Shown: positions 49,796 through 58,567 of the stretch, one piece after another
Numbering within the stretch: the stretch's first letter is position 1
Layout: each line of letters opens with the position of its first letter
Source: Candidatus Endonucleibacter bathymodioli
GTDB taxonomy: Bacteria; Pseudomonadota; Gammaproteobacteria; Pseudomonadales; Endozoicomonadaceae
Assembly (NCBI GenBank): GCA_030674915.1
Contig: JASXSV010000003.1
Coordinates: forward strand, 124,001-188,000
Direction of reading: 5' to 3'
DNA length: 64,000 bases
Notes under the pieces: generated by a model
The model's input: only the letters and a program-made list of their open reading frames with translations
The model's database searches: none
Told to the model about the DNA's origin: nothing
Translations under genes and position numbers: made by a program

Positions 49796-52141
49796 GTGAA
49801 TAAAAAGAATAAAAAGAATAAAAAGAATAAATTTATTTATTTATTAACAACATGTGCTTTGGTGCAAGTTATAAATATTAATGCAGGCATGATTGTTAGA
49901 GATGGGTCTCAGCTAGTAAAGCCCACATCGGCACCTATTCCAGATGGCAATCCTAATAATTTAGAAAGACAAACTTATTATAAGAATAAGTTCATGAAAA
50001 TACCTAAAGGTGTAGAGGTTGGGACTTATTATGCATCTTGGGGAGTGCACGGTGGAAGAGATTACGCTCCACATCAAGTTCCTGTTGAAAGATTAAGTCA
50101 TGTTTATGTAGGATTTGGTGGCATTTGTGGTGATAATCCTGCTGCGTATAGTAATGGGGCAGGTCTAAAGAGTTCATGTTCTGATTTAACTAAAGGAGCA
50201 GATAATGGAGAATATTATCTTAAGTCCTTGAAAAACTTAAAAAAAGGTGAGGTTAGTTTTATAGATGATAACTGGGCATATTTTGATAAGAAATTTGTAA
50301 ATAAGGGGGAAAAATATAGTGGTCAGCTAAGTGGAATGATTGATTGGAAAAATAGAAATCCTAATTTAAAAGTAATATGGAGTATAGGTGGATGGAGCTA
50401 TAGTCGTCCATTTTTTGAACTAACAAAAACTGCAGTGGCAAGGGAAAAGTTTATACAGTCAATAGTTAAATGGTTGTCGGAACCGGTAATGAGTTTTGTA
50501 GATGGTGTTGATTTAGACTGGGAGTTTCCAGGTGGAGAAGGAGCTGATAGTGATGTTGGAAATGCTTCCATTGATGGACGTAATTATGTTCATATGTTGC
50601 GTGAATTAAGAAAAGCACTTAATAAATTAGGGAAAATAAAAAATAAACATTATGAATTAAGTAATGCAATTGGCGTTGGAAGAAGCAAATTGGATAACTT
50701 TAAGAAAAGTGGTGCTTTAATTGGAGACATGCTCCCATATTTAGATCGTTTAGGTTTAATGACTTATGACTTTAATGGTTCTTGGGATAATAAAGTGGGA
50801 TTTAATAGTGCATTAGGAAGGTCTAAGTCTGATATGTCAACTATTACCATGAAAGGAGTTATTGATATATTATCTACTGAACATAAAATTACTGATTTTT
50901 CTAAAGTAAGTTTAGGTCTTGGTTTTTACGGACGATCACATGGACAAGTAAACGTCAAGAATACTTATGAGTTAATAGGCAGTAGCTCTTCTGGTCATGG
51001 TAGTGGAGGCACAATTGAAGATGGTGTGTTTTCTTATTTTGATCTTTATGAAAATTACATAGGTAAAAATGGTACTGGTATTAAGGGGTGGGAGGTTTTG
51101 TACTATCCAGAATATGCTGGGGCTCATCTATTTAATTCAGAGAAAAAAATGGTAATTAGTTATACGCCGCCATCAGGTGTCGAGTTAATAACTCAATATG
51201 CAATTTCTAAAAAAATGAAGGGTGTATTTTCATGGACAGTTGATGATGATAATGGTTTGTTATTACAAGCTGTTCACGATGCGTATGGGCATAAAGAGGT
51301 ATCGTCCATGGGAGTATCAAAAAAATCAATTTATGCTCCTTTATGTTTGGGGTACAGTGGTACAATTAAGCCAGGTATGTTCTTTAGTGCTAAGGATAGA
51401 ATTTATGAGGCATCAGGTTGGGCTACAACATGTCCATTAGAGGGGAGTAGTTGGCAAAATAATATGTGGAAAGATGTTACTAATATTTATAATAATATTA
51501 ATAATACTGCTAGTTCAACAGTACTACCACCAGTAGTACCACCAGTAGTACCACCAGTAGTACCAGTACCACCAGTAGTACCACCAGTAGTACCACCAGT
51601 AGTACCACCAGTAGTAGTGCCATCAGATCCACATAAGCCTAATACTGATTCTGGAAATAATAATGGTGTTGCTGCATGGTCTAGCACAACTGTATACGCA
51701 GCAAAAGGTACTTATGTTACGCATAATGGGTTAAAATATTCCAATAAGTGGTGGACAAAAGCACAAGAGCCAGGAACCGCATCAGGTGGTGTTTGGCAGG
51801 TGATTGCGTCTCAAGGTAATGGAAGTAATAATAAACAAAATGATGTTGGCTGGTCTGCAAAATCATATAATGGAGGTCAATCTGTTACTTACAAAGGAGT
51901 TAAGTATAAGAGTAAGTGGTATGCTGAATCTTATGATGTTCCTGGTGAGGCTTCTGTTTGGTTACGTATAACGCCTAAATCTACTTCTACAAATAGTGTT
52001 CTAAATTGGAATGCTACAGAAACATATTCTAAAAAAGGAACAGTTGTGATTTATAATGGTTCCAAATATGAATCTAAATGGTGGATTGGTCCTAATGGCA
52101 AGCCGCCAAGTAATAATCATGCTTGGAAATTACTAGACTAA
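49796..52141 (+). CDS. Secreted chitinase, GH18 with three chitin-binding modules
   Basis: 781 residues from a GTG start with AGGAG well placed upstream. A lysine-rich n-region (NKKNKKNKKNK) and hydrophobic core ending near NAG form a signal peptide. The glycoside hydrolase 18 domain (about 55-510) has the catalytic motif DGVDLDWEFPGG with the acid E243 and preceding D239/D241, plus SIGGWSYS and the MTYDFNG strand. A linker of PPVV repeats (576-608) leads to three CBM5/12-like modules (about 627-672, 684-725, 737-781), each with the GxxVxYxGxxYxxKWW pattern. It cleaves beta-1,4-linked GlcNAc chains outside the cell. A strong terminator follows. Substrate could be host or prey chitin. Confidence 0.92.
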   Translation: MNKKNKKNKKNKFIYLLTTCALVQVININAGMIVRDGSQLVKPTSAPIPDGNPNNLERQTYYKNKFMKIPKGVEVGTYYASWGVHGGRDYAPHQVPVERLSHVYVGFGGICGDNPAAYSNGAGLKSSCSDLTKGADNGEYYLKSLKNLKKGEVSFIDDNWAYFDKKFVNKGEKYSGQLSGMIDWKNRNPNLKVIWSIGGWSYSRPFFELTKTAVAREKFIQSIVKWLSEPVMSFVDGVDLDWEFPGGEGADSDVGNASIDGRNYVHMLRELRKALNKLGKIKNKHYELSNAIGVGRSKLDNFKKSGALIGDMLPYLDRLGLMTYDFNGSWDNKVGFNSALGRSKSDMSTITMKGVIDILSTEHKITDFSKVSLGLGFYGRSHGQVNVKNTYELIGSSSSGHGSGGTIEDGVFSYFDLYENYIGKNGTGIKGWEVLYYPEYAGAHLFNSEKKMVISYTPPSGVELITQYAISKKMKGVFSWTVDDDNGLLLQAVHDAYGHKEVSSMGVSKKSIYAPLCLGYSGTIKPGMFFSAKDRIYEASGWATTCPLEGSSWQNNMWKDVTNIYNNINNTASSTVLPPVVPPVVPPVVPVPPVVPPVVPPVVPPVVVPSDPHKPNTDSGNNNGVAAWSSTTVYAAKGTYVTHNGLKYSNKWWTKAQEPGTASGGVWQVIASQGNGSNNKQNDVGWSAKSYNGGQSVTYKGVKYKSKWYAESYDVPGEASVWLRITPKSTSTNSVLNWNATETYSKKGTVVIYNGSKYESKWWIGPNGKPPSNNHAWKLLD

Positions 52142-52181
52142 TATTCAGCATAAAGAAGTAAGGTGTTGAATATAATAAAAA

Positions 52182-52225
52182 TATAGCCTGTTAAGATTTT
52201 TAACAGGCTATATTTTTATTTTGAC
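52182..52225 (+). terminator. Rho-independent terminator of the chitinase gene
   Basis: A perfect 13-bp stem TATAGCCTGTTAA / TTAACAGGCTATA with a 5-nt loop (52182-52212), followed by TTTTTATTTT. It lies 40 bp after the stop codon. Confidence 0.9.
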
Positions 52226-52839
52226 AAACTAATATTTTGTTTCATAGTTTAAAAATGGTAAAGGTTACACTATTTATTAAGGTTAACTAAAATTTGGTTT
52301 TGATTATTATGTTGATGGTCATTTTATAAAAGTATATTCTGTTTTATTTGCAGAGAAAATTATTATAAACTGCACAATTGATCATAAAATAAAGATATAA
52401 TTTATAAATTTATGTGACTTTTTGCATGTAATATAAAAAAATCTACAAAGACATGGTTTTGGTTTTATGGAATGTTATCAATGTTTGTTCTTGCATAAAA
52501 TAAATTGTTTAATATAAAAGAAATATATTTATGAGCATGATTAGGGAATTAAAAAATATGTGTGGCAAGTTGTACATCAAGAATTCTTTTGGTGGCTACT
52601 ACTAGAAGTCTCAACCAACTTCGTTTAGCAAAGTTAGTATTTGGGAGCAGGATCATTGTGTAATATAGGTAGAAGCATTTTGAGTAATTCCCATATATAA
52701 CACATATAATATTTATTATATAAATAAACAATTAATATAAAATGATACGCTTTAACTGTTGTATTATAGAGTGAGATACACTATATAATAGGTTGAAAAT
52801 TATATTATGCTATAGCTAAAGTGAGTTATTCATATTTAA
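52226..52839. other. AT-rich gene-free stretch
   Basis: About 600 bp, very rich in A and T, between the chitinase terminator and the IS3 copy. No frame, repeat or promoter could be supported. Confidence 0.5.
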
Positions 52840-52844
52840 AAACG

Positions 52845-53966
52845 GTCATCTTTGTTGACAAACACCGGTATTTCCCAGCCGACAATTTTACGGCTGAAAA
52901 TATCTTCAATGACGTACAGGTAGTAAAACACACCGCGAATGGATGATGCCAAGTAGGTAATGTCCCAACTCCAAACCTGATTAGGTTCAGTCGCATTGTA
53001 TCCCTTCGGTTTTGGGCTGTTTTTTGCGCCTTCAGCACGGCCCCTGCGATTGACTTGCCCCACCTCTCTTAGCGTTCGATAGAAGCTTGATTCTGATGCG
53101 ATATAGTGGCCTTCATCCGCTAGCATCTGAACAATTTGTGATGGCGGTAAGCTCTTGTATTGCGGAAGGTTACAGGTCTTAATAATTTTCTGTTTTTCCC
53201 ATTCATTCAGCTTGTTACCGGGCACACGATCAGCCGCAGCCATTCTGCGTTGATCTTGTGATTCTGTGCATTCCAGCGCCTCAGCGTCCGGCTGTCGATA
53301 CCCATTACTTCTCAGGCTTTTGCCTGACACGCGCCGCCCATTTTTGCTTCACTCATTAATTTCATTGCCATCTGACGATTTTCAGAAGAGACTAATCTTC
53401 CTCTTCGTCCCCCCAGATGGCATTGCACTTTTTTGATAACACCAATAAGGCTGCAGTCTCTGCCAAGGCCTTCTCTTTACGTCTTAACTCTTTCTCTATC
53501 TGGCGTTTCTGTCGCTTGGCTTGTTTTAATTCTTGGCGCTCATTCGTTGTCAGTCGACCAGGCGTTTCGTAGCCAACAAGGGCTAACGCGCCTTCCAACG
53601 TTCAATTTGTTCAACATAAAGTCCTTTTAATCGACAATATTCAGACAGCGCTTGCTCATTCAGGCTGGCACTTTCTATGACAACCGCTAACTTATCTTGA
53701 GCCGACCAATTTTCTGGATTTGATGGATCTGCTGGCACTACTTTACCTTCACGCTTGTACTGATTTTTCCAATGGTACAAGGTTTGCGCAGAGACGCCGG
53801 TATCACGGCTAATCTGCGCAATACTTTGTGCATTAGGGGGCATCATTTCTTGAGCGCTACTCTCTTTGAATGCTTTGCTATATCTCGCCACTTCATTTGC
53901 TTCTTCCGGCCCCTGATTAGGTAAAATTGCTCATCAAAATGAGCGGACAACTATGCTGAGACAGGG
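52845..53966 (-). mobile_element. IS3-family element, copy 2, internally deleted
   Basis: The left end (complement of CCCCCTGTCTCAGCATAG) lies at 53944-53962. The element matches copy 1 up to GGCTGGGAAATAC, where about 560 bp of orfB are lost. The following CGGTGTTTGTCAACAAAGAT is the distal end of copy 1 but in inverted orientation relative to the transposase. Confidence 0.75.
52850..53891 (-). pseudogene. IS3-family transposase OrfA/OrfB, copy 2, broken
   Basis: OrfA starts at 53891 (MARYSKAFKESSAQEMM) but shifts frame near 53590 (CGCGCC in place of the copy 1 sequence), continues to WGDEEED at 53392, and OrfB follows with a shift near 53330. It retains PPSQIVQMLADEGHYIASES, intact here but not in copy 1, and stops soon after SRKIVGWEI with all later catalytic residues missing. 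Confidence 0.82.
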
Positions 53967-54207
53967 GGCGCAGGTCGATTAAAAGTGCAACCGATGTCAC
54001 CACGGCGACTATCGCCCTGCTTAAGCCGATTAAGGATCTGGCTCACACGATTACGACTGATAATGGGAAAGAGTTTGCGTACCATGAGAAGATCAGTAAA
54101 GCGCTGTCAACAGATGTTTATTTTGCGCACCCCTATAGCTCTTGGGAGCGAGGGCTAAACGAAAACACCAACGGCTTACTGCGACAATATTTTCCAAAGA
54201 ATACAGG
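53967..54207 (+). pseudogene. Fragment of a third IS30-type transposase
   Basis: One open frame of about 78 codons encodes TITTDNGKEFAYHEKISKAL and YSSWERGLNENTNGLLRQYF with PKNT, the DDE core of an IS30 transposase distinct from the neighbouring copy B. It is cut on the left by IS3 copy 2 and on the right by IS30 copy B. Confidence 0.82.
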
Positions 54208-55289
54208 CGCGGATTTCAGTCATAAGTGCGCCATATTGAAAAAGTTGAGCCAGAGGGTACACTCACGGTTCTACCAAAAACCAATGTGAGACCACTTATG
54301 AATAAGCGTTATACCCACCTGACTCAAGAAGAAAGATACCAGATTTGGTCAGAGAAAAAAGCAGGAGTTTCAAATGAAATTATCGCCCAAGACTTAAGGC
54401 GTGATTTGAGTACCGTTAAAAGAGAATTGGCTAGAAATACAGGGGCTAGAGGTTATCGCCCGAAGCAAGCACATAATTTTGCGCAGGAACGTCATCAACA
54501 GAAACCAAAAGCGACCAAGATGGTAGCTGAACTGAAAGATAAAATTACTGACAGACTAAGTAAGCAGTGGAGCCCTGAGCAAATACAAGGACGCCTTAAA
54601 CGAGATAATCAACCTTCTGTATGTCCCGCTACGATTTACCAGTTTATTCGAGAGGACAAAGCTGGGGGTGGTTGCTTGTATCAACATCTTCGGCACAAGA
54701 AGTATAAGCAAAGAACAAGAAAGCCCGATGCACGAGGCCAGATCCGAAACCGTGTTAGCATTGATGATCGACCTGGAATTGTGGATCAAAAAATACGTTT
54801 AGGCGATTGGGAAGCAGACACTGTAATTGGCAAAAGACACAAGGGTGTACTGGTTACATTAACGGAAAGAGTGAGTAAATTAAATTTGGTAAAACGTGTT
54901 CCTTCAAAGCACGCTGACGTGGTGACGAAAGCAATTATAACGATGCTCAAGCCTTACCAATCAGACTTACTCACGATCACATTTGATAACGGAAAGGAGT
55001 TCGCCTTTCATGAAAAAATCAAGAAAAAGCTTAACGTAGATACCTATTTTGCTCACCCTTACTCCTCGTGGGAACGAGGTTTGAATGAAAATCATAATGG
55101 TTTGATAAGACAATATTTGCCCAAAAGCCAATCTTTGGATAATGTCACTGACAAAGAAATTTTAGATATACAAAACCGACTAAACCAAAGACCAAGAAAA
55201 CTGTTAGACTTTAAAACACCTGATGAGATTTATAGTGAAATGGCGTTAGCTGCATAAATTTTAAGGGGCACTTATGACTAAAATCCGCG
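54208..55289 (+). mobile_element. IS30-family element, copy B (intact, 1082 bp)
   Basis: Ends CGCGGATTTCAGTCATAAG at 54208 and its near-perfect complement finishing at 55289. It has the same length as copy A. It interrupts an older IS30-type transposase fragment, a case of IS-on-IS insertion. The transposase is intact, so this is the one element in the window likely to be active. Confidence 0.9.
54298..55257 (+). CDS. IS30-family transposase, intact
   Basis: 319 residues from MNKRYTHLTQEERYQIW, the usual IS30 start; an in-frame GTG at 54226 would add 24 residues without support. N-terminal helix-turn-helix (EERYQIWSEKKAGVSNEIIA), then a DDE core: LGDWEADTVIGKRHKG, LTITFDNGKEFAFHEK and YSSWERGLNENHNGLIRQYL, ending with the RLNQRPRKLLDFKTPDEIY motif. 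It acts on the ends of its own element. No defects are visible. Confidence 0.93.
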   Translation: MNKRYTHLTQEERYQIWSEKKAGVSNEIIAQDLRRDLSTVKRELARNTGARGYRPKQAHNFAQERHQQKPKATKMVAELKDKITDRLSKQWSPEQIQGRLKRDNQPSVCPATIYQFIREDKAGGGCLYQHLRHKKYKQRTRKPDARGQIRNRVSIDDRPGIVDQKIRLGDWEADTVIGKRHKGVLVTLTERVSKLNLVKRVPSKHADVVTKAIITMLKPYQSDLLTITFDNGKEFAFHEKIKKKLNVDTYFAHPYSSWERGLNENHNGLIRQYLPKSQSLDNVTDKEILDIQNRLNQRPRKLLDFKTPDEIYSEMALAA

Positions 55290-55422
55290 TTCTGTAATAT
55301 AGTGTATATCTTAGTCTTTTGAAATATTTATTACACTTTTTATGTGGATCTAAGTATAAACAACTATTTTAGTCACGGTCTTTGAACTTTCTGTAGTCAT
55401 TACATTAAACTGACCAGTAGTG

Positions 55423-56035
55423 CTAAGTTTCGCTAATTTCAAAACGTGTGCGGTTTCGGCTTAAGCCAAGATAACGAGCTTTCGCCATGCCGTAGTGTAA
55501 TTTCAAAATGCCAAATACTCGCTCCACAGTACAGCGCACACCAGAATGTAAACGGTTAAAACACTTGACATTTTCTGTTAATGGTTTATTTCTATAAGCA
55601 CGATTTATTATTCTGCTATCAATATTTCGATCATTCAGCCATTCACTGTGCTTCTTGCTGGAATAGGCACTATTCGCATAAACAGACGACTCTTCACCAT
55701 CTAATAGCTCAGTGAAACAATTTGAATCGTGAACATTTCCTGCTGTGTAACCGATCGATTTTATCCACCCATCCTCATCGACATTTATGTGCGCTTTATA
55801 GCCGTAGGTACTTTTACTCTTCCCGTCAGAACCTGCTTTCACGTTCCACTTCGCGTCAGGATCCTGTGTTGAGTGCTTGTATTTATCCTTGTTTGGACGA
55901 CACTGTTTAGCCTCAATTACGCTAGCATCAACAATACTGATACCTCCAGATTTAATATAAAGATCTTGATCTATAAGCTGGTAATTGATTTCTTGAAGCA
56001 GCTTATCCATAAGCAACAATTAAGCTGGATAGGGA
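55423..56035 (-). pseudogene. IS5-family transposase, copy 3, N-terminal half missing
   Basis: Continuous minus-strand frame of the same transposase as copies 1 and 2, from LLMDKLLQEINYQLIDQ through DASVIEAKQCRPNKDKYKHS, SKSTYGYKAHINVDEDGW and GVRCTVERVFGILKLHYGMA to RNRTRFEI. It lacks the first 150 residues and the last 20. The break at about 56019-56035 joins directly to a different gene fragment. The internal region is the least damaged of the three copies. Confidence 0.85.
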
Positions 56036-56296
56036 TGCCGAAAATAATACTAGGAGAGTGCAGCTTAAAGTGACGGACAAGCCATTAGCGATAGTATACG
56101 ACTTGCCGGATATCCAATTATAATTAAGAGAATATAGTGCAAATACTAGGAGCAAGGCCCATAGTTCTGGTTGTAGTTGTTGCAGTAGAAGCTCAGCAGT
56201 GTTGTTTTTGGGGGCGACATAGAGATACTTTAACGGCACCATACAGAGTGCCAGGAAGGTATTAAAAATGTGTGAGGTTAAGTAGTTAGGCAGCAT
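56003..56296 (-). CDS. Small membrane protein or fragment, unknown
   Basis: 97 residues, with three or four hydrophobic segments (TFLALCMVPLKYLYV, LWALLLVFALYSLNY, LSVTLSCTLLVLFSA). The last few codons lie in the join with the IS5 remnant, so the C-terminus may be lost. No family recognised and no clear ribosome binding site. It may be a relic of a larger membrane protein. Confidence 0.35.
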   Translation of the reverse strand: MLPNYLTSHIFNTFLALCMVPLKYLYVAPKNNTAELLLQQLQPELWALLLVFALYSLNYNWISGKSYTIANGLSVTLSCTLLVLFSASLSSLIVAYG

Positions 56297-56572
56297 TTAA
56301 TTACACTATGAGGGGGGGTGTTGAAGTACCGTTTGGCCATTTATTCATCTTATACTTAGCTGCCTGAGTGAATTGTCCACTGTTCGTGAGGATGAAAAGC
56401 CGCTGAGCTTGAGTCCAAGTACAAGGGGGTGGCAGTATACCGTATCAACAGATGCTGGCAAATTAAAAATCCCAAGCCCTCCCCAGATGGAATACCGCCT
56501 ATGCTCCGGGACTGTAAATTCCTCTTTCAAGTATTTTGACTGGCCATCACCGCGGATACGGCAGGGTAGTAG

Positions 56573-57115
56573 TTACCCGATTACTACATCTTCCTGATGA
56601 AGTTCTCTGAAAAATGCACTTCCCCCGGTTGTTAGTACCAGTTGATTACTCTGGTTCCAGTTTGCTATTTGTCGACGAATAAGCACATTCTCGATTTCGG
56701 CGGAGATTTTTCTGCCCATACCTGAGGCATAGAGTATGTCACTGAATTCCTCTTCCTTGTCGAATCGGTCGATATAGTCGCGGTTTAAACCGAAACCTTC
56801 AGGGTCTAGCAATTCTGGCATTAAGCCGCACATTTGCAGGCCCCGGGCAATTAGGTCTAGCAGTACTTGAATATTGCGAGCGACAACCATGTAGGGGGCA
56901 TCCTGCTCAGATTCACAGATAAAGTAGGCTTCACCCGATATCGGAACCAAGTCGAAGGGGAGGGCATTGTACAGCTCACGATACTCCGTTTCATTCTCAA
57001 ATATTTCTCTGTACAAGGGGTTTGCAGCCAGACCTGTTGCTGTCATTGAGAGCTTATTGATTAGCTCCCCTCTCTGGCCGACCTTGAATATCTGTTGGGA
57101 AAGTTCTTTGTTCAT
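56573..57115 (-). CDS. jetB: MukE/MksE-like subunit of a Wadjet-type SMC complex (JetB-like)
   Basis: 180 residues, last gene of a minus-strand operon; its start overlaps the end of the JetA-like gene by four bases. Size, position and composition (wing-helix-like ELSQQIFKVGQRGELINKLS, acidic middle DPEGFGLNRDYIDRFDKEEE) fit the MukE/MksE/JetB subunit that binds the kleisin. It shows no enzyme motif. The identity rests mainly on operon context, as this subunit is weakly conserved. Confidence 0.6.
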   Translation of the reverse strand: MNKELSQQIFKVGQRGELINKLSMTATGLAANPLYREIFENETEYRELYNALPFDLVPISGEAYFICESEQDAPYMVVARNIQVLLDLIARGLQMCGLMPELLDPEGFGLNRDYIDRFDKEEEFSDILYASGMGRKISAEIENVLIRRQIANWNQSNQLVLTTGGSAFFRELHQEDVVIG

Positions 57116-58563
57116 ACGTGTTTTTCCTCCGCTTCACAGTCGTCACTTAGTGAACGTACGTGGTATGTGTATGACCATTTGCCATGCTCGATGGTGTTCT
57201 TTTGAGTGGCGCTGGCAGTGAGCGGCTCTCGAAGGGCACCGATTGCCTCGACAATGTCTGGCAGTTCGTATTCATAAAGTCTCCCCTCCAGATGGTCATG
57301 GAGTTCCAGAAAGACATCGCCGCAAGGGCAGGGGAGGGAGTATTCGTCCATTAGCGTTAGCATTCCTCGCAGCTTATGCTCAAGCTTGAGGGTGTTGGGG
57401 TCAACCTCTGCGCGTGTGCGAGGGGCGCGGGAAATAACGGCTTCAACCGCCTTTTTTTCCCGGATCACCCGTAAGTGTTCTTTCAGGTATTCACGCCCTG
57501 CACCTTTAGGCCAGTCGAGCAGCCCACCTTTACGCGCTCGGTGATCTTTTAATCCTTGGAATTTGGTCGCCTTGTCGAATATGGGGCTGTCTATGGGAAT
57601 ACGGAAACCGCGACGGCGACCATCTTGCCGGTCTCTGACCTCATCGCGCAGGCGGTTGTAGCGTTTTTCAATAACTTCATAACGCCGTCGCTGAGCCTCT
57701 ACCAATTGGATGTACTGCTCTAGACTCTGCCTCAGGATAGTCACTTCATCCGACAAGCTGAGAATTTGGAATTCAACTCTCTTGAGTTGCTCTACGCATT
57801 CCCGTTTTTTGCTTTCTTCAAACCGCTCAATAACTTGCTCGACGATTCGCATCGGGGGGTCATTAATGACAGTGCTGGTGCCACCCGTATTAACGGTGCG
57901 TTTAATAGCCAGTTTCGGGTCAAGAAAACGTAAGGTTGGGATCACGTTGCGCTCATGAATGCTGTATATCTCCTCCAGCGCTTTGGCGATTTGTCCGGGC
58001 CTGTCCATGCTGCTGTAGTTCGCACTATCAACAATTTTCGCAAGGGCGTCGCAACGGCCCTTGAGTGCGGCGACATTCTGGGTAAGCCGGTAGGCGACAT
58101 CGTTAAAAACGTCATGGACGGTTCGCACTAATTCATTAAAGCCCAGGTCGTTATCAATCCACAGAACTTGCGGGTTCTTGACCTGTGCCAGCAACACGGC
58201 GAGACGTTCATGCAGGTGGTTTAAGTCAGGCTGGGTCAGGCCCCGCAGTCGCATATCATCGAATGACCTCAACATCTCTCGCAGCCAGCCCACCAGCAGG
58301 AATCGGCCTGTTTGGTCATGACTGAATACCAGCATTTTGTTGCGCTTTAGATTCGTTACTGACAGGGCATCGAGCACGACCCGGCGCTCTTTCTTCTCTA
58401 CGTTTTTAGTGGAAATCGATAAGTAGCGTTCATACCGAGCCACAGTGAATTCTTCTGAGGCTTGATGCCCCTGGCCGGAACGGTCTGTTTCATCGATCAT
58501 CCGGAAGAAGGCCTCCCGATGGTCGATAATGATCTTGGTTGTTTCAGCGCGATTAACGGCCAT
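57112..58563 (-). CDS. jetA: Kleisin (MukF/JetA-like) subunit of a Wadjet-type SMC complex
   Basis: 483 residues, mainly helical with a central coiled coil (RVEFQILSLSDEVTILRQSL, VEAQRRRYEVIEKRYNRLRD) and winged-helix-like ends, as expected of a kleisin bridging the two SMC heads. It starts 4 bp after the SMC gene and overlaps the next gene by four bases, so stoichiometric translation is likely. No catalytic motif is seen. The size agrees with JetA/MksF-type kleisins. Assignment depends on the neighbouring SMC and TOPRIM genes. Confidence 0.62.
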   Translation of the reverse strand: MAVNRAETTKIIIDHREAFFRMIDETDRSGQGHQASEEFTVARYERYLSISTKNVEKKERRVVLDALSVTNLKRNKMLVFSHDQTGRFLLVGWLREMLRSFDDMRLRGLTQPDLNHLHERLAVLLAQVKNPQVLWIDNDLGFNELVRTVHDVFNDVAYRLTQNVAALKGRCDALAKIVDSANYSSMDRPGQIAKALEEIYSIHERNVIPTLRFLDPKLAIKRTVNTGGTSTVINDPPMRIVEQVIERFEESKKRECVEQLKRVEFQILSLSDEVTILRQSLEQYIQLVEAQRRRYEVIEKRYNRLRDEVRDRQDGRRRGFRIPIDSPIFDKATKFQGLKDHRARKGGLLDWPKGAGREYLKEHLRVIREKKAVEAVISRAPRTRAEVDPNTLKLEHKLRGMLTLMDEYSLPCPCGDVFLELHDHLEGRLYEYELPDIVEAIGALREPLTASATQKNTIEHGKWSYTYHVRSLSDDCEAEEKHV

Positions 58564-58567
58564 ACAT

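Noticed and set aside
51487..51687. Glycine/threonine-rich minus-strand frame
   Set aside because: Antisense reading of the PPVV linker repeats in the chitinase.
56345..56597. Short frames on both strands between the IS5 relic and the SMC operon
   Set aside because: No similarity recognised, no ribosome binding site, and the two strands compete; no basis to choose either.
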